A stretch of DNA of 64,000 bases from Montifringilla adamsi. Its lineage: Eukaryota; Chordata; Aves; Passeriformes; Passeridae. The position numbers and the translations under genes are program-made. Under the pieces are notes generated by a model that was given only the letters and a program-made list of their open reading frames with translations, was not told the origin of the DNA and did no database searches. The stretch is taken from assembly GCA_017590115.1 (NCBI GenBank), contig JAGGNK010003335.1, forward strand, positions 7,937,916-8,001,915, read 5' to 3'. Positions 12,301 to 27,300 of this stretch are shown here, piece by piece. How positions within the stretch are numbered: position 1 is the stretch's first letter; the number at the start of each line of letters is the position of its first letter.

Positions 12301-15300
12301 TGCTGGCAGGGAGCATGCACACACTGCCATGGCTCAGTGCACCACGCCAGAAAACCACACAAAAAGTGGCAGTGCTTAATGTCATCCTCTACAGACAGCC
12401 ACGGTCACACAGGAACCTCCCGAGCCGCTCGCGCCCTGCGGATTTTGGGTTTCGCTGTGTCCCTGCGGGTCTGCTGGGTGCCATTCCCAAAGGGAGCACC
12501 CTGTGGGGCTGATTCCAGGCTGGGAATCAGCTCCTGGCCCCCCACCAGCCAGCCCAGCCCAGCCCAGCCCTGGGGCCTGGCCCATCCATCGGCTGCACAA
12601 TGGGAAAGGCGGCCTCATAAATCTTGTAGCAACATCTGGGAGAGTCACCACCAGGCGCTCCGAGGGCTGGGTTTAATATGCGGTCCACCCTCAAATCAGG
12701 GACAAGTGTGGGATTTTTCAGAAGTCCTTAAGTGACTTAGCAGCACAAGTCCCATGGCCTTTCAACAAGATCTGGGCTCCTAAATCACTTGCATCCTTTT
12801 TAAAAAAACCCAATTGTAAATGCTGAACACTGCAAGCAATTATGTCAAGTTGAGTCTCCCACTGAATTTTTCCTAATTACAATGTCCCATTTAGAGTTCA
12901 AGGATTTAGATTACTCTAGTTTTAATGCATTTTATTTTACAATACCCACACTGTTTATATCAAATTTACAGGACTTTCTGCTTGATTCCCAAATCTCACA
13001 AAGAACCAAATGCTAAAACCCATTAGTTTTATGTCCCTTTACTCTGACAATGCCTGCCCCCTAAATTCCAATGGGATTTCAGTTAAAATTTCCAACAAGC
13101 ATCTCTAAACACAGCCATGGTTGTGGCAATTTAAAATAGCAACAGTCAGCCAGAAAGAGAAAGCAAAAGCAGCTCAATCACAGCAAACCAGTGGCAGCAG
13201 ATTTGGAGTCTACCTTGAGCACTCGCCGGCTAAAGACAAGCTGATCATTAGCCAGAAATCCATGACTGAGGTGGGGAAAAACCATCTGTATCCAGGGAAA
13301 GTGGGAGGCAGAAGAAGAAAGAGCAGCAGTTTAAGATGAAAGCACAGCAGAAGAACGAGTTTTAAAGGCTGTAGCAATATATAACATTTATTTTTAATTA
13401 CTAGTTGATACATTAGAAAGTAATAGTCTAGGTAGCCAACACTGGGGTTTAAGGTTCTGGGTACGCTGGATGTTTGTAACAGGACACAGACTGACAGAAA
13501 CAAGTATTTTTTCGCTAGTTTACTGCACAATAGGACATTCAAAGCAGCTGGGGCAAGGATTCCCCTACTGCAGAATAAAGAGTATTATTCCAGTAAACCC
13601 CATAGGGGATGATATACCCCAGCATTTCCCTGAGACCAAATACTGTATTTGTTTTCAGAGGCTCAAATGAATACTGATGTATTCCCAGCCTGCAAATTAC
13701 AGATAAATTTCCCAGATTTATATGATGCAAAAACAATGTATTTAGGCTGTATCAGTAGTCACTGCTATTGTGTTTTTGCCTTTCCACTCATCTGTCTGGG
13801 GAGAAGCAGGAAGACATTGCCTTTCTCAGGACACCACGTGCATCTCCCTTTCCCCCATCCACCCATCCATAGGGGAATCAAGAGGGTGGAGTGAAGCCAC
13901 AAGAAGCCCTGTGGGAACACACAGCAAAGCCTCCATGAGGGTTTCTGGAGGTTTCTGGGGAACAAATCTATTTTCCAAATAGCCAAAGAGCTTTTAAACC
14001 TTGCACACCAGTAACAGATAACCCCAAACCTCAGTTTTGGGGGAACAGTGCACAGGCAAGGCCACCCCCTGCCCAGCATCCCAGTACAGATGTTTTAACA
14101 CCACCATGACAAGAGGAGAGGGAAAAAGTAAAGTCAGATAGAAAAAAGTAATCAATCCCAGAAAATAAGACCCCCACCAAGAATTTTTTTCAAGGTGTAG
14201 AGAGGGGCTTTAAGCTCAACAGTCAGTTAAATGCAGCTACTTTTGGGAAGAACAGCACTGAAATACTGAGAAATTAAAATTAATGAGGACACAGAACCCT
14301 TGCAAGCAGCCAGGTCCTCCAAATACTACAGAAACCACCAAAAGGCTCTACTGAGAGCAAAGGGGTTTGTGATAAACAGAAGGGACACAGTTCTGTGGCT
14401 CATTATGTGCATAAAGTACAAAAGAGCATAAAGTGGGATTTTCATAAAACCCCACAGAGCAAAACAGGAACTGAATTTTTTTTCTCAGGTTTCTCAGACT
14501 GGTGGGCATCATCCAAATAAGCATGTTCCAAGCCCAGCCCTATCTGTTTTAATGGAAAATAACAATTTGCATTTGCTCCGAGGCTGAACGCACCATATCC
14601 CACTAAATCCAGCCATCACATGTTTACTTTAAACAGCTCCTGTTACAGATGGGCCCATGCGAGGTGAACAGCCCTGAGGGATATGAAAAGAGAGACACCA
14701 TCCCTGGTTCAGGAAACATCCAGGCTCCAGGAGAGGGCTTAAGTGTGATGGAGTAACACATTCCTGCTCCAGAGTTCCCAGAGCATCAGGTTGCAAGGCA
14801 CTGGGCTAACAGGCTGTTGGGTCTGACCCCATCTAGCAATGGAATATTGGAGCACAGAAACCTTGAACACTGGTAATTTCCAGCTTTAGAATCCTCTCTA
14901 GTAGTCTCCTCTGGCTCTTTAGTAGCCATTTCAACATAACACTCCAAAGTCAGCAAATAAGAAAATAAAAGCATCCATAGGTGTCTGTGGACTGTCACAG
15001 AGAGCTCTGCAGGATGCTTCCTGAGTTTTTATCTGCAGTGTGAGCTTGGCCAGCAGTTATAGTTTTGCAGAAAATAAGGGAGCAAAAGCTCCTTCTGTGT
15101 CTGCAGTGAGCTGCAGAGCTACTTCAGCCACGCCGGTGTTTGCCCCCCAGCAGCTCCAGATGCAGGAGGTGCTGGAGCCATCTCCATCAGCACTGGCCAT
15201 GGGCAGGCATGTGCCACGTGGGCCATGCAGACAGAGCAGTTCTGCCACCAGCTGAAGCTCATTTTCCCCCTCTGCCACAGGCACTGTGCATCAGCTGGCC

Positions 15301-18300
15301 CAGATGTGCAGGGATTCCTCAGCCCCATCATTTGTCTGAACATCTCATCTGTCAGTACGAGCAAGATCACCCAGCTGAGTTCATAAATCCAGAGCAGCTG
15401 GCCCAGTGCCAGCTCAGGGAACAAGTTAGGCTTATAAATCCAGTCCTCTCCAGGGGTGCAGCAATGTATTTGATTGGGAGAGAGAAGCACAGGCACAAAT
15501 ATCAGGGCACAGCTGTCCCAACCCCAGCAGCATCCTGCTTCAACTCTCTCTATCCTCCCAAGAGCAGAGGGGACCTGTTAGTGATTTCTCCCTGTAAATA
15601 CACTTTTATGCATTCTGTCAGTACATTTGTGCACATTTATTCTCCATCCTGAGCAGGTGAGGCTGCACAGCATCCTCCCTCTTGCTGCTTACAACAAGGA
15701 GCATTCAGTGATGAGGACAACCCAAGGTTGTCCTTCCTCAGCTTTCCAAAATCACTCTCCAGCATCTCCCAGCAGGCACACTCCCACGTGTAATAATCTC
15801 TGGTTTTGTCCACGCTGCTGGCAGGTGTTTATTACAGAAAGGGAAGCAATGCAGACGTGAACAGATTCAGTAGCTAATCCCCAATTGCCATCACCTCACT
15901 GCCACCACAGACAGTCCCTCCAAAGCCACCCCAAGGACTATTCTCTTTTAATCCATCATTGCTAATGATAGTGTTTCAGTGCTCACTGACACTCTCTATC
16001 CTCATTCCACCGCCCATGGACATGACCATTTACAAGGAAGAGGGCACTGGATACAGTCCTAGTTATTTATCTTCCCATTGATGCAGTGAGTTGCATTGAC
16101 ACATCTTTCAAAATCAAAATCAGCTAAGCAAAGCCACCACTGAAACTTGAGGAATAAGATAGATTAAATTCAGAAATAAAAGTAATCTAGACCAGATGGT
16201 ATTGAGAAGTTTTGCCTCCTATTCACAACTCTGAGTGTCTGGAGACATAAAGGGAGCTATTTACAAAGTCAGGCACCTGTTTTTAAGTCTACTTGTGCAT
16301 GGTTTTGCCAGGCTTTTCTCTCTCACTTTTCTCCCAAATTGTTTTTGAGCTTTTTTCTCACTGTTCTGCAAAAAGTCATAAATAAATCAAAAACTGAAGC
16401 AAAATCTGGACAAATGCAGATCAGGACAAAATATGCCCCCCAAACTCAGCACATTTTTCTTGGTAGGCGAAAGCAAAGGACAAGTGTTACCTTGAGAGCT
16501 GGTACCTGCCCTGCAAGTCCAGACAGAGCCTGTCCCAGAACATCTCCTGCAGCAGGAGGTGAGTTCCACAGCACCTGGCAGCACAGAGCCTTTGGAGCCT
16601 GAGCAGCACCTCCTCCAGCATTCCCGAGCTGCCAGCCCCAAAGGCACCCACAGCCCTGGCTGAGAAGAGAAAACCCAGGTCCCTGTGCTGCTGGATCACC
16701 TCTTAAAGCCTGTTCTGAGAACGTGGGTGGGCACTTGGACCAAGTGAGGCCTTGCGCCGAGCCCCTCCTTCACCACACAGGCCATAAATCCATCTGAGAA
16801 ATTTTAGGGGCTCTCTGAGCCCCAGGGTGACATTTCCAAACACACCCAAGGCAGTTGGGAGCTGCTTCAGAACATGACACCAACTTCATGGAGTGATTTT
16901 ACAACCTCCAGGGGAAAAGAGAAAAATGTCTGTGAAGCATCTCTACTTGACATTAACCACTGAGGTCCAGGTTATGTTTCCAGCAATGACATCTAACCCA
17001 GGTCAGCCAACTCTTGAGTGCCAGCTCCAAATCCAGCCTCCTACAGTGACAGGTACACCAGGACCCCAGCACATCCCCACAATGGGGTTTGCAGCAGGTG
17101 CCCATAATCCACAGACAACCACACCTCAGAAATACCTCTGCAACAGAGCCCACACCTCGTGGTGAAACCTCCCACCTCATCCCAACATGGGCCACATCCC
17201 CCTGGTGTCTCATGGAGACCTGTCCTGTTTTACTTCAGTAAATCTTAACTTCGTGCAGCTCCATAGAGGGAATTTAATGAAATTCCATTAATTTCTGTAT
17301 GCTGTAACCAAAAGAGTTTTCCCTCATCATGCAGTTACTTTAGCCCTTTTATTTTCAAAGGCAGCCTGGATATCACCTGGATGCCATCCTGCTCCCAGGT
17401 GGGGAGCTCAGCAAGGGAGGAGGAATGTTCCATCCTGCACAACTCTGTGCTGGACCTCTCCTCTCCTTGGGACACCAGATCCCAAGGATCCCCCACACAC
17501 TGGTGCTCTAATGCCAACAAATAAGGAGCACAGCCTCAAGAAAAACTCCAAGAGAAACATGGAGTCTGTCTCTGACACTGGAAGAAAAAATCAGGGATGA
17601 GAAGGTTCAGTAGAAGCAAAACCCTCCATGAGGTACCAAAAGATCTTTGACTCCTTTTTCCTCATGGCCAGAGTGAGGAAAACCATCACCACAAAGAGCT
17701 CCAGAAGCAAAATTAAACATTTCCACAACTGTTACCATACTGTTTGCAGCAAGGCTTTGTTTTGTGCAGTGACTAAACCCAACCAGATTTTAGAATAAAT
17801 CAGCGTTGTGTCACTACTTACCCTTGGGCCGATGTCTCCTGCTTCCCCCTGCAAATCAGGAAAAACAGCAAAGGGTCAGAGTTCAGATCTCAACCCTGAA
17901 GGACTGAGCACAGGGTCAGCTGGACACGGGTACAGCACACAAGGGAAGGGGCAAGACTCCTATTGTTTAATGTATTTAAAATGAGGGAGGAGAAGGTTTT
18001 GAGAAAACACAATAGGGAAAGATTCTGCCCTGGCAGGCAGTGAAACAGATTATAAATCAGAAATAGCTGTTTGTTTCCAACTCTAAGGCTCTCCTAGCAA
18101 CTGCTTATGTCCTTCACATGTGAAAATTAACTTCACTTTCAGTAATGACCTTCTTTGGCTCCTCTGATTGCACGGGTGTCATGCAAACATGATGGAGCCC
18201 AGACCTCTGGGAGAAATGAAGAGTTTTATACTCATCACCCTTAGTGGCTTACCAGAACCCTATAGCATAGATGAGCTTTAAGACCACACTTGTCCCCCCA

Positions 18301-21300
18301 CCTTTTTTGCAAATTTTTCCTGCCCCCGCCTTCCTGGAGCTTTCCCAAGAGCAATGTGAGAACCCACTCTAACAGCTCCAACAAAACCCAGCTGGGTTAT
18401 TGGGGCAACCTGAACTTGAAAGAATTACAGCAACAGGAGGATATACAGGAACTGCTTCCCCAAAATCCACATGTTAATGCAGCCTTTACCTTTTCCCCTT
18501 TTGGTCCTGGAGGTCCCTGGAAACACATAAGAAGAATCCAAATTAAGGAACAGCAGAATCACCAATGCATGAAAACCAAGGAAATCACATTCATCGATTC
18601 ACAAACCTGAGACACATTCTCTATGATTTTAAGGAATACATGCTACTATTTTAAGTTGTGCAGTGCTTGACATGAGCCACACTTTACCAAACAGCACCCA
18701 CGAGGTCCTGCCTGCTCCTGCTGGGACAGAGTATAGAGCACCAGAGTAGGGCAGGCAGTGTGGCAGCAGCTCGCCAACATGTGACTCTAAATAGATGCAA
18801 CAGATACCTTGAGGTATTAAATCACTTCTAGAAAAAACACATGCTCAGAATATCATTACAACAATTATACATCTGTTTGAAATAAACAAGGAGGATGGGC
18901 TGCTTTCTTTGGCCCGTTTGCTGAAGGCATCATTCATCTTCCCTCAGAGCAGCTGTCTGTAGGACAGGCAGAGGCACTGCAGCCCCAGAGAGCCCAAGAA
19001 CAGCACTTTGATGTGTCTGCTCTGCATTTGCCTTCCAGCACAGAAAAGTACCAAATCTTGGTACCAGTGCACAGTGTGTGCTGAAGTGGGACCCGGTGGG
19101 GGAAGGTCAGCAGAGAGGCAGCAGCAGCAGCATTCCCACACAGCTTCTCTCCCACTGTTTTTCTCTGAGCAAGGCTGCTGGCCCCTCACTGTCATGGAAG
19201 AGATCATCAACAGTCTGTCTTGAGCCTGGCTGTGTGATAAGTCTGCTTTGTCACTGAGATTTCCCCTGCCTGTCACTCGGGGTCTCACTCCTGCCCTGCA
19301 GTGGCACCCTAGCCTGGGGGTGCAGGGCTGTGCTCTGGGGTCTGACTGCACTCTCAGCATGAGGTTTTGCTAATGAAAGCCAAGCCCTTCCTTCTTTTCT
19401 TGTCTAATGCTTTATTTCTAGATTTTATTCACATTTGCTATCCTCAGGGTTAGGATAAAAACCAACCACAGCAGTGTATGGCTATAACAGCACACTCCCT
19501 AACTGGATGGAAATAAGTGTCTGGAGTAGCTTTTCAATTGCAAAGACTGAATGACTTTTACCCACTTTGAAATCCCACATGGTTTAGGACCAGAATTTAA
19601 AAAGATTTCATATGGGGCCCTCTGGTGAAGGTGGTGGAAGAGAATGGGGTTTGGAGACAAAATATGAAGTAGTGACCTTCTGTAGGAACCATTCGGTGGA
19701 AGGAATCAGAGCTGGCTAGGGTTCAATTAGCATAAAAATAAAAAAGTCTGCGTTTCTGTAAAATAAGTAAGAAAAGAATGAAGCACCTGAATATCCAAAG
19801 GGCTTCCAAGCAAAAATGAAGTCAAGAAAACAGCTCATAAATTAATCCAGTCTGTTCCAAAAAGTATTTCCAAAAAGTATGGACACTGGGCAACCTCAAG
19901 CAGTTCCCAGCTCAGGTCCTTTGGAGGAAAATGGAACCTGCTTTGGGATCAATTATTTTTATGGTATCACTCTGTAGTGCCAGAAGCACACAACCAAGAT
20001 CACTGGCTTTGCTCTTTGAATGTTCTACTGGAGTTTATTCCCCAAATTTGGCCCGATGCCCATCTGCAGTCTGTGCTCTCCGAGCTGGGGCAGGAGGGGA
20101 AGAGGCACCTGAGATGAGCTGACAGGTAAAGAAAAGTTCACCTCCAGCTCTGCTGGCCAGCCCTGGCTCAGAATTCAAACTTGCATGGAATCATTTTCCC
20201 AAGTACAATTGTTCCTCCTAAACAGTTGTATATGTAACACTAAATGAGTAATAGTTGAGATACTGCCTATTTATTGTGGAGCAGCATGAACAAAGACATG
20301 TTATATTTGGCACTTAGTGCTACTTACTGGTTTGCCATCCAAGCCAAGAGGCCCCTGAAAAAGGAAGGAAAAGAGAGTATTATTAAAAAATGAAAAGAAA
20401 AAAAACTGTTTCAAACATAGCATTATGAGGCATGCTCTGAAAGAGACTCTACTTACTTAAATCTTTGGCTATGATTCTATGATTTACCTACTGCTCCATC
20501 CATGCAATCCAGCAGGAAGGTTTCACAGAGGCACAGTAAGAGGCATCAAACAATTTGCAGAGTGTGAAGGAGGGTGAAAGGAAGCGACAGGATTAGTGAC
20601 AGGGGTAAGGTGACACTGCTCTGGCACTTCGCCTGGGACTCCCTGAGGTTTTGAAAGTCAAAACCAGCAGCAGTAAAACATGCCTGATTTGGTTAAACTG
20701 AGCAGATCCATGAGTGATTCACATCAACCTTGGATCTGAATTATTTTTCCTAAAGCACTCAGTTATCCCAGTTCTTCCTCAGGTCTTCTGTTTCTAGGGT
20801 TGCTGCACCAATATGGAAAATGGTGAATTCCCCAGCATTTCTGGCACTTAAACCCTTAATTAACACCAAACACTGAATGTGCTGGGCCAAAGGAAACATT
20901 GCTTTTGATAAGGGATGTGGGGAGGGAGGAAGCACAGATGCTCTAAGGCCAAAGCTGCCCCTGTCATCAGCTGGAGCTGCCACTTTTGGGGAAAAAGGGA
21001 CACACACCAGTTACAGTAAGTCCACTGCCTGTGGCAAATTCAAGGGTTCCCCCTGCAAAGCTGCACCTTGGGATCAGCTCCAGCTCCCTCCTACACCTGT
21101 CCTGCACAGCCACACCTGTGGAATATGCACATCCTCCTCCCAACATGCTGGGATGGAATATTTCCCACGTTACAGCCCTGTGAACCACAAGGATCTACCA
21201 GAGCAAAAGGGGTCTGGACTGTGCTACAGTGCTAAAGCACCAAAGCTCTCTGTATTTCTTAGGGAACTGATTGGGCTGAGTCTTTTTTGGTTTATTTTTT

Positions 21301-24300
21301 ATCTGTGACAGGGAAATTGGGCAAAAGAGGCAAAGGTAGGTAAGAAGAGGCCAATGGCTGCATCAAAAAGAGCATCCTTGCAACTCACAGCCATTGATAA
21401 GGAATAAATGGCCACTGAGAAAGAAAAAATTCAGTCTGCAATGGCTATGCTGATGGGGCCTGGAATATGAAACTCGGGGGAACACAGCTCTGTTAGGAAA
21501 AAGGTAAATCCAGATGACCTGGGCAGATCATCAGTAACTGGGTTACAAGGACTGGGGGACCTGTGCAAGAGAAGTTCACTTGAAAATAAATGAGGATGCC
21601 TTGACACACATGAGATTTCTGAAGTGATCAAGCACAGGTTGTATTCCTCATGTGATGTGTACTTTTTCTTATAAGGAACCATCAGTACTCAACAGCTACA
21701 TAGTGGTCATGAAAAATAGACATAAAGCAGTTGTGTCTGTTAATGCAAAGGCTTGCAGGTCACACCAAACCACCCTGACACCTCCTCCATACTTTATGTC
21801 ACCTCAATTCCTTAGATTCTAAAAGCTGGGAATGGCATCAGGTTCACAGAGCTTCTTTCCTGAAACTATGATTGTTTGAGGTGATTCATCTGAAGCTCGT
21901 GATGCAACTCCCTGACTTTCAGAGGATCAGACATGGGATCTGAGCACAGAACTGGCAGCACATTCAGCTTCTCAGAGGAGTAGAAATCCCAGAATTAATA
22001 TTACTTTTTTTAAATATAAAATGCCAGTTCTTCAGCTTTTAGCTATTCTTGTATCAGTCCACAAAGAGACATCCAGAAGCAAAAACAATGGCCTATTCAG
22101 AAGATGTTTGAGGGAAAGCATTTAATGCTTGAGAGAAACAATATCCTTCAGGGTTCCAAAGGGGCTCTTGGCCAGCCACAGCACTGAATGGACAAGACTA
22201 GCACAGACTTTGAAATGTCTTGTTAGTCTGGGCTGGAGATTTAATTGACTCTGCTCTACCTGCCCAGCCAAATGTCTGTGTGAGCAAGGCAGGGCTCCCA
22301 AGAGCAGCCAGGAGATTTCGTGGGCAGAGCAGAGAGAACATCTGAAATCTGGGCTGCCTGACTTGACTGCCTGCAAATCTCAGGAGCACCCATGTGTTGA
22401 GATTGTTATTGTCTTTTATTTGAATTCTCCTCCATGTCATTTTAATTAAAGATTAAGCAATCTCTAATTTATTTGATAAACAAGGAATGGGGGAACAACA
22501 AGTAACCCTCTATTCCCCCACTTAAAACCAATCTCTATAGAAGTTTTCACTCTGACAGGAAAAAAATTACTTCCACTTAACCAACCAAGAAAAGTGTATG
22601 AAAAAGGAGAGTTTTCTCCTTGGACATCCCAAGCAACAGAAAGCATCACAGTGGCTTTTAGACTCTTGTTTTTGCCCAGGGAGCAATTTCACTCACTCTT
22701 GATCACAGTCCTTTGCTCTAAACCACACACAGTGATCACAATTCATATAATTCATTACTCTCTACATCCAGAGAGGATGAACTTTCTGCCTAGGACAAAC
22801 CCAATGCTTTAAAACAAGGTAGAGGGAAAATTCAACTGATTTCCCCCAAAACATAGTTCTGACCAAAACCATCCCTGCACTGGCTAAGTGGGACAAAATG
22901 CCTCAAGGAAGAGCACACTGTTGGGGTCCCAGATGACCCTAGAGGCCCCTTCCAGCTGGTAACCAACTCACATCTCATTTTCTGACCACACACCAGATGC
23001 GTTCAGTGCCTGGCCAAACCAGCTCTGTGGGACACCCTCCCCATTAGAAAAGAAAAATTGTTACTGTCAGTTCTGCAAAGAAAATACATCTGCAACATCT
23101 GTCTGGAGCCCTCAGGTTTCTGGAGCAGGAGGAGCTGGATTACTGGGGAGAGCTGGTGACACAGAGCTGGTGATACAGAGCTCAATCAGTCACTCACAGA
23201 GGTGAGTGATAATTGCAATTACACACCTTGGTTTCACCCCTCACAAAGAGTGACATAGGCACAGATGTTCCTGTAGGAATAATGATCCATGGTGATCGCA
23301 TGGTGCATCTCCCGTTGCCATCACCAGGGTGAGGACATTATTTATAAAGCTAATACATTTTATGGTACACATTGATGATCTATTGTTTAATGATATAGAA
23401 TTATACCTTGTGCTGAGAATGCAGACATGGGTCAGATAAAATGTAAAAGCTTGAGCAGAGCTCATTACTGTAGCACACAATCTTGATGCATGCCTTGGAT
23501 TTGACACACAACATTTCAACTTCAGAGTAAGAGGCTGATTCAGAAGCATTTTAAAACAAATTCTGATGTATTTTTCATTTTGTTTTACAGTAGAAGCTCA
23601 CAAGTCTTGAGATACAGAGATTCACCCATTGCTGAGGTCAGCAGAAGGCTTGAGAACAGTTTTGAGCTCACCCAAAATGGAAGATGTGGAGCTTGCAAGC
23701 TCAAGCTCTTCCAATAAATAACAGGCATTTCCCATGTCCATCACTCACCTCAGGCTCAGAGCAGCCCAGGTGCCAGCCTGGCTCCCTGGCCCTCTGCCAC
23801 CCCCCTCCAGTGCCCTCGCTGCTGCTGGCAGGGATGGACTTGCTCTTAAAGCGTTACAGGAATTTTAAGGGGGGAAAATATATAGTGAAAGCAAAGCCAG
23901 AGATTATTAAGAGGACAATCCTTCTGAGTTGGGAAATCTTCTCTCATGGTTATTTTTAATGTTTCCTGCTCTGCTAGAAATTAGCACAGGGGTCGGAAGG
24001 AACCCTGCAGTCAAATTTTGACAGATTCAAAGGGCTGCCTTTCCATCTCTGGCTCTGTGGTTTCAAAAAAGGGTAGAATCTTATATTTCAAGGAATGAAC
24101 AAAAGAGCATGACAATATTTTAGTATCCCTGCAAAGGGCCCTGGGTCATCTGCAGCACAGGCAGGGAGCAGGGACCATCCCTTCCCACAGGCCATGCTGT
24201 AAATCCTCACAGGCAGGACAGTGTCTGCTGGCCATGTGGTCCCTCAGCACATTTTTGTGTGAGAAGAAAGCTCTGGCAAAAGCTGTGGCCAAGCACGCCC

Positions 24301-27300
24301 TGCCAGGCCCGTCACAAGGAAAGTGGAGGAAGACAGCCAGGTTGCTGTGGCTGCTCCCAGCTTCCCAGCTGAAGGGAAAGGGAAGAAAAGGGACTGAGAA
24401 ACAAAAAATGAACTGTGAGTCCTCTAAATAGCAGCTGAGAATCACTGGCACTAACTGTGGATAAACTGAGTCCAAGAGGCTTGCTCTGGGATGTCATCTC
24501 ATGCCCAGTTACTGCTGCTCCTCCTCCCTCCCCAGTCCTCAGTGCAGAAGGATCAGAAACCCTTACAAAATAACAAATTTGTACTCAATACAATACCGCT
24601 GCTGCTGCACTAATAATTTGTCCTTTCAAACGCATTTAAATTAATGCATACTGAGAAAGAAATAATAAACACAATAATAAACACAATAATAATAATAAAC
24701 ACAATAACAATAATAATAATAATAATTATTATTATGATTTAATTTACTAGATTTTATTTTAATCATTATTATTTATAATATTAAATAAATTTATTACTAC
24801 ATTTAAAAACTTGTGAAGAGTATGGAATTGATCATACAAGGAATTACCCCAAGCACACACCACTCACTGCTGTGAGCCTGGAAGAGTTCCTGGGCAGAAG
24901 GTTTCTCCTTCATCAGCCCTGGCTTCTTGGTCCCTGGTGTGAGACCCCAAAATCATATCAGTCTGCAGTATGACAAAACACTGGAAACTTTCCTACCAAG
25001 AGCTGCCATGTTTAAGCATTAAGATCACCTATATCACAACAGTTTCATGTTTAGCTTTATACATAGCATGGAAAGCCTCACTGCAATGGGACGGGATTGC
25101 TACACATGGGTACAGCACTGCACTTAAAAATAAATATTATTTTTTTAAGCAATGAACATGATTATTGACATACCTTTGCTAACAGTTTTCTTTTTCTTTC
25201 TTTGAAAAAAAGCGATTTCACTATTGTCCAACACAAATTCCCCAAAATTTCCTCCATGTAATCATGGCGCAAACCATGACTACATGCAAACTGGGAACCC
25301 ATTTTCCATTACTAGATGATAGTTTTTTGCATCGCTTTAAAAAAAATCCAAAACCAAACTGCTTCTACTATTTTCTTACAAGCACTAAACAGCAATGTTG
25401 ATGAGACATTATTTTTTAATCCTTGCAAGACTAATTGTTTCCATTTGGAAACAATTTACACATGCAAGCCGCATCCTGCATGGCCTCGGAGCCAGGCTGT
25501 CCTTGTTCAGGTAGAAAACTCCATTTCTTTTTATGAGGAAGGGTATTTAGGGGTTCCCCAAAATCTGATCTCCCTGCTTGTAACACTAATCCCAGTCTTG
25601 TGGGAGATCCCAAAGGATGGGGCTGCTCACCTCCTCACCCTCGGAGACCCCCAGCTGCAGCAACCTCACCCCTCTCACCTGGGCACACCCCGGGCATTGC
25701 CCACACAGTCTGGCAGGGCTCAGCATCACCAAACCCTCAAAGGCTCTGAAATATTTCCTCAGAGGGCGCCCTGTCCCTCAGCCCAGGCTGCCAGCCATAA
25801 ATCCCCCAGCAGAGGTGTCAGGTAAACGGTGCAGAGCAGCCTGGTAAGAGCCAAGCGCGCGTTAAAAGGCAACAAAAAACCCCCTCAGATCTGTGCTCTG
25901 CTCCAAAAAAATCTGTCCACAGACTGCTGGGAGGCCTCTGCCCATTCTTTGATGGAAACGGAGCAGAAAGGAGCAGTAATTTGCTAAAAACTTCACCCCT
26001 AATGCAAACCAGACGGCTCTGCAAGGGAGCAGCCACCTCGGAGGCCGGGCTGCCCCGGCGGGCATCCACACAGAGCCAGCCTCTGCAGGGAGAGCCCCTC
26101 TCCCTTCCACAGGGCACCAACGCCCCCAGCACTTCTGAAAGCCTTGGGAAAGAAACAAACAAACAGACAAAGCCAGAAAAAATAAACCAAACTCTATCCT
26201 CAGGAAGCTTTTGGGGCAGCACTGGGCTCTGCTCACTGCTCAGCCCCTCCTGTGCGTCGCCAGCCTGAGCTCACCAGAGTGCTTCAATTCCCAGCTGTCT
26301 TCCAGACATGTCAGCCACATTCTGCAGGGTTTCAAATGAGATAAGGGATCCTTTTCCCTGCAGGAGCTGCCTCGTCCTTAACCACAAGATGTGCCGCCTT
26401 TTGTCTGTGCACAGAGCTTCCTCTTTGTTCTGGATGTCTTCTCAAAGATGCTCAAGAAAAATGCCTGGAATCAAATCTAACACTGACTAGTCCAAAGGGA
26501 TGGGAAACAAACCCTGGGCTGGAGCTGCACAGGGCACTGCTGGGGTTTTTGAGGAAGGTCACTTGGAGATGCCAAAATAGAGCCAGTTTGGCCACTTCTC
26601 CCAGCACAGAGTGCCGTGGCTCCTGGGCAGACATGCCAGATTAACCTTTCACTCATCTGTGCATCACATTGCACCACCTCTCTTCCAAAACAGCAAAGTA
26701 CTCTCATGGAAGAAAGAGCCCCCCAACTTCCCCCAAATTTCTGAGGCTTAAATGAGTCTTTTGTTCTGCACAACTGCTTTCTTCGAGCATTTGATGTCCA
26801 GTTGGGCTTTGGATATATTTTTTTAGTATCCACCTATGACAGAGGTGATGGCCTCTGATGTGGGAATACAATTTTTAAGTAGGTAAGTAATTTTGGAAGA
26901 ACGTTGGCATTACAAGCAAACACTTCAGTGCTTACTGCCTTTATAATTTTTCCAGACCAGTGTCATTGACAGCTTCTGTTTGGGTTACCTCTCTTTGGCG
27001 GTCAATGAGAAATTTTCTTGGTTTTCTCAGTTTTGCTCTGCCTACACACCAAGCCTCTGCACCACAGGGCTGGCTCCAAATGTGCTGGAAACAGAGATGC
27101 AGATCCACCAGCTGCACTCAACACTCAAAGCAGGAAACCAGAGGAAAAGCTGCATGAGAAGCCAGAAACCAAACCTCTGCCCTGCCAGTGCAATTTGGGC
27201 TGCACAGTTCTCCTTGCCATTGCTGTCAGCACCTTCACCAGGCCCTCTCCTCTTCCTTTCCAGAACCACTGGAATCACACAGGATAAACAAATGCATCTG

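Noticed and set aside
25650..26270. GC-rich stretch considered as a CpG island or promoter
   Set aside because: CpG dinucleotides are sparse and scattered, and no first exon or transcription start features are visible.
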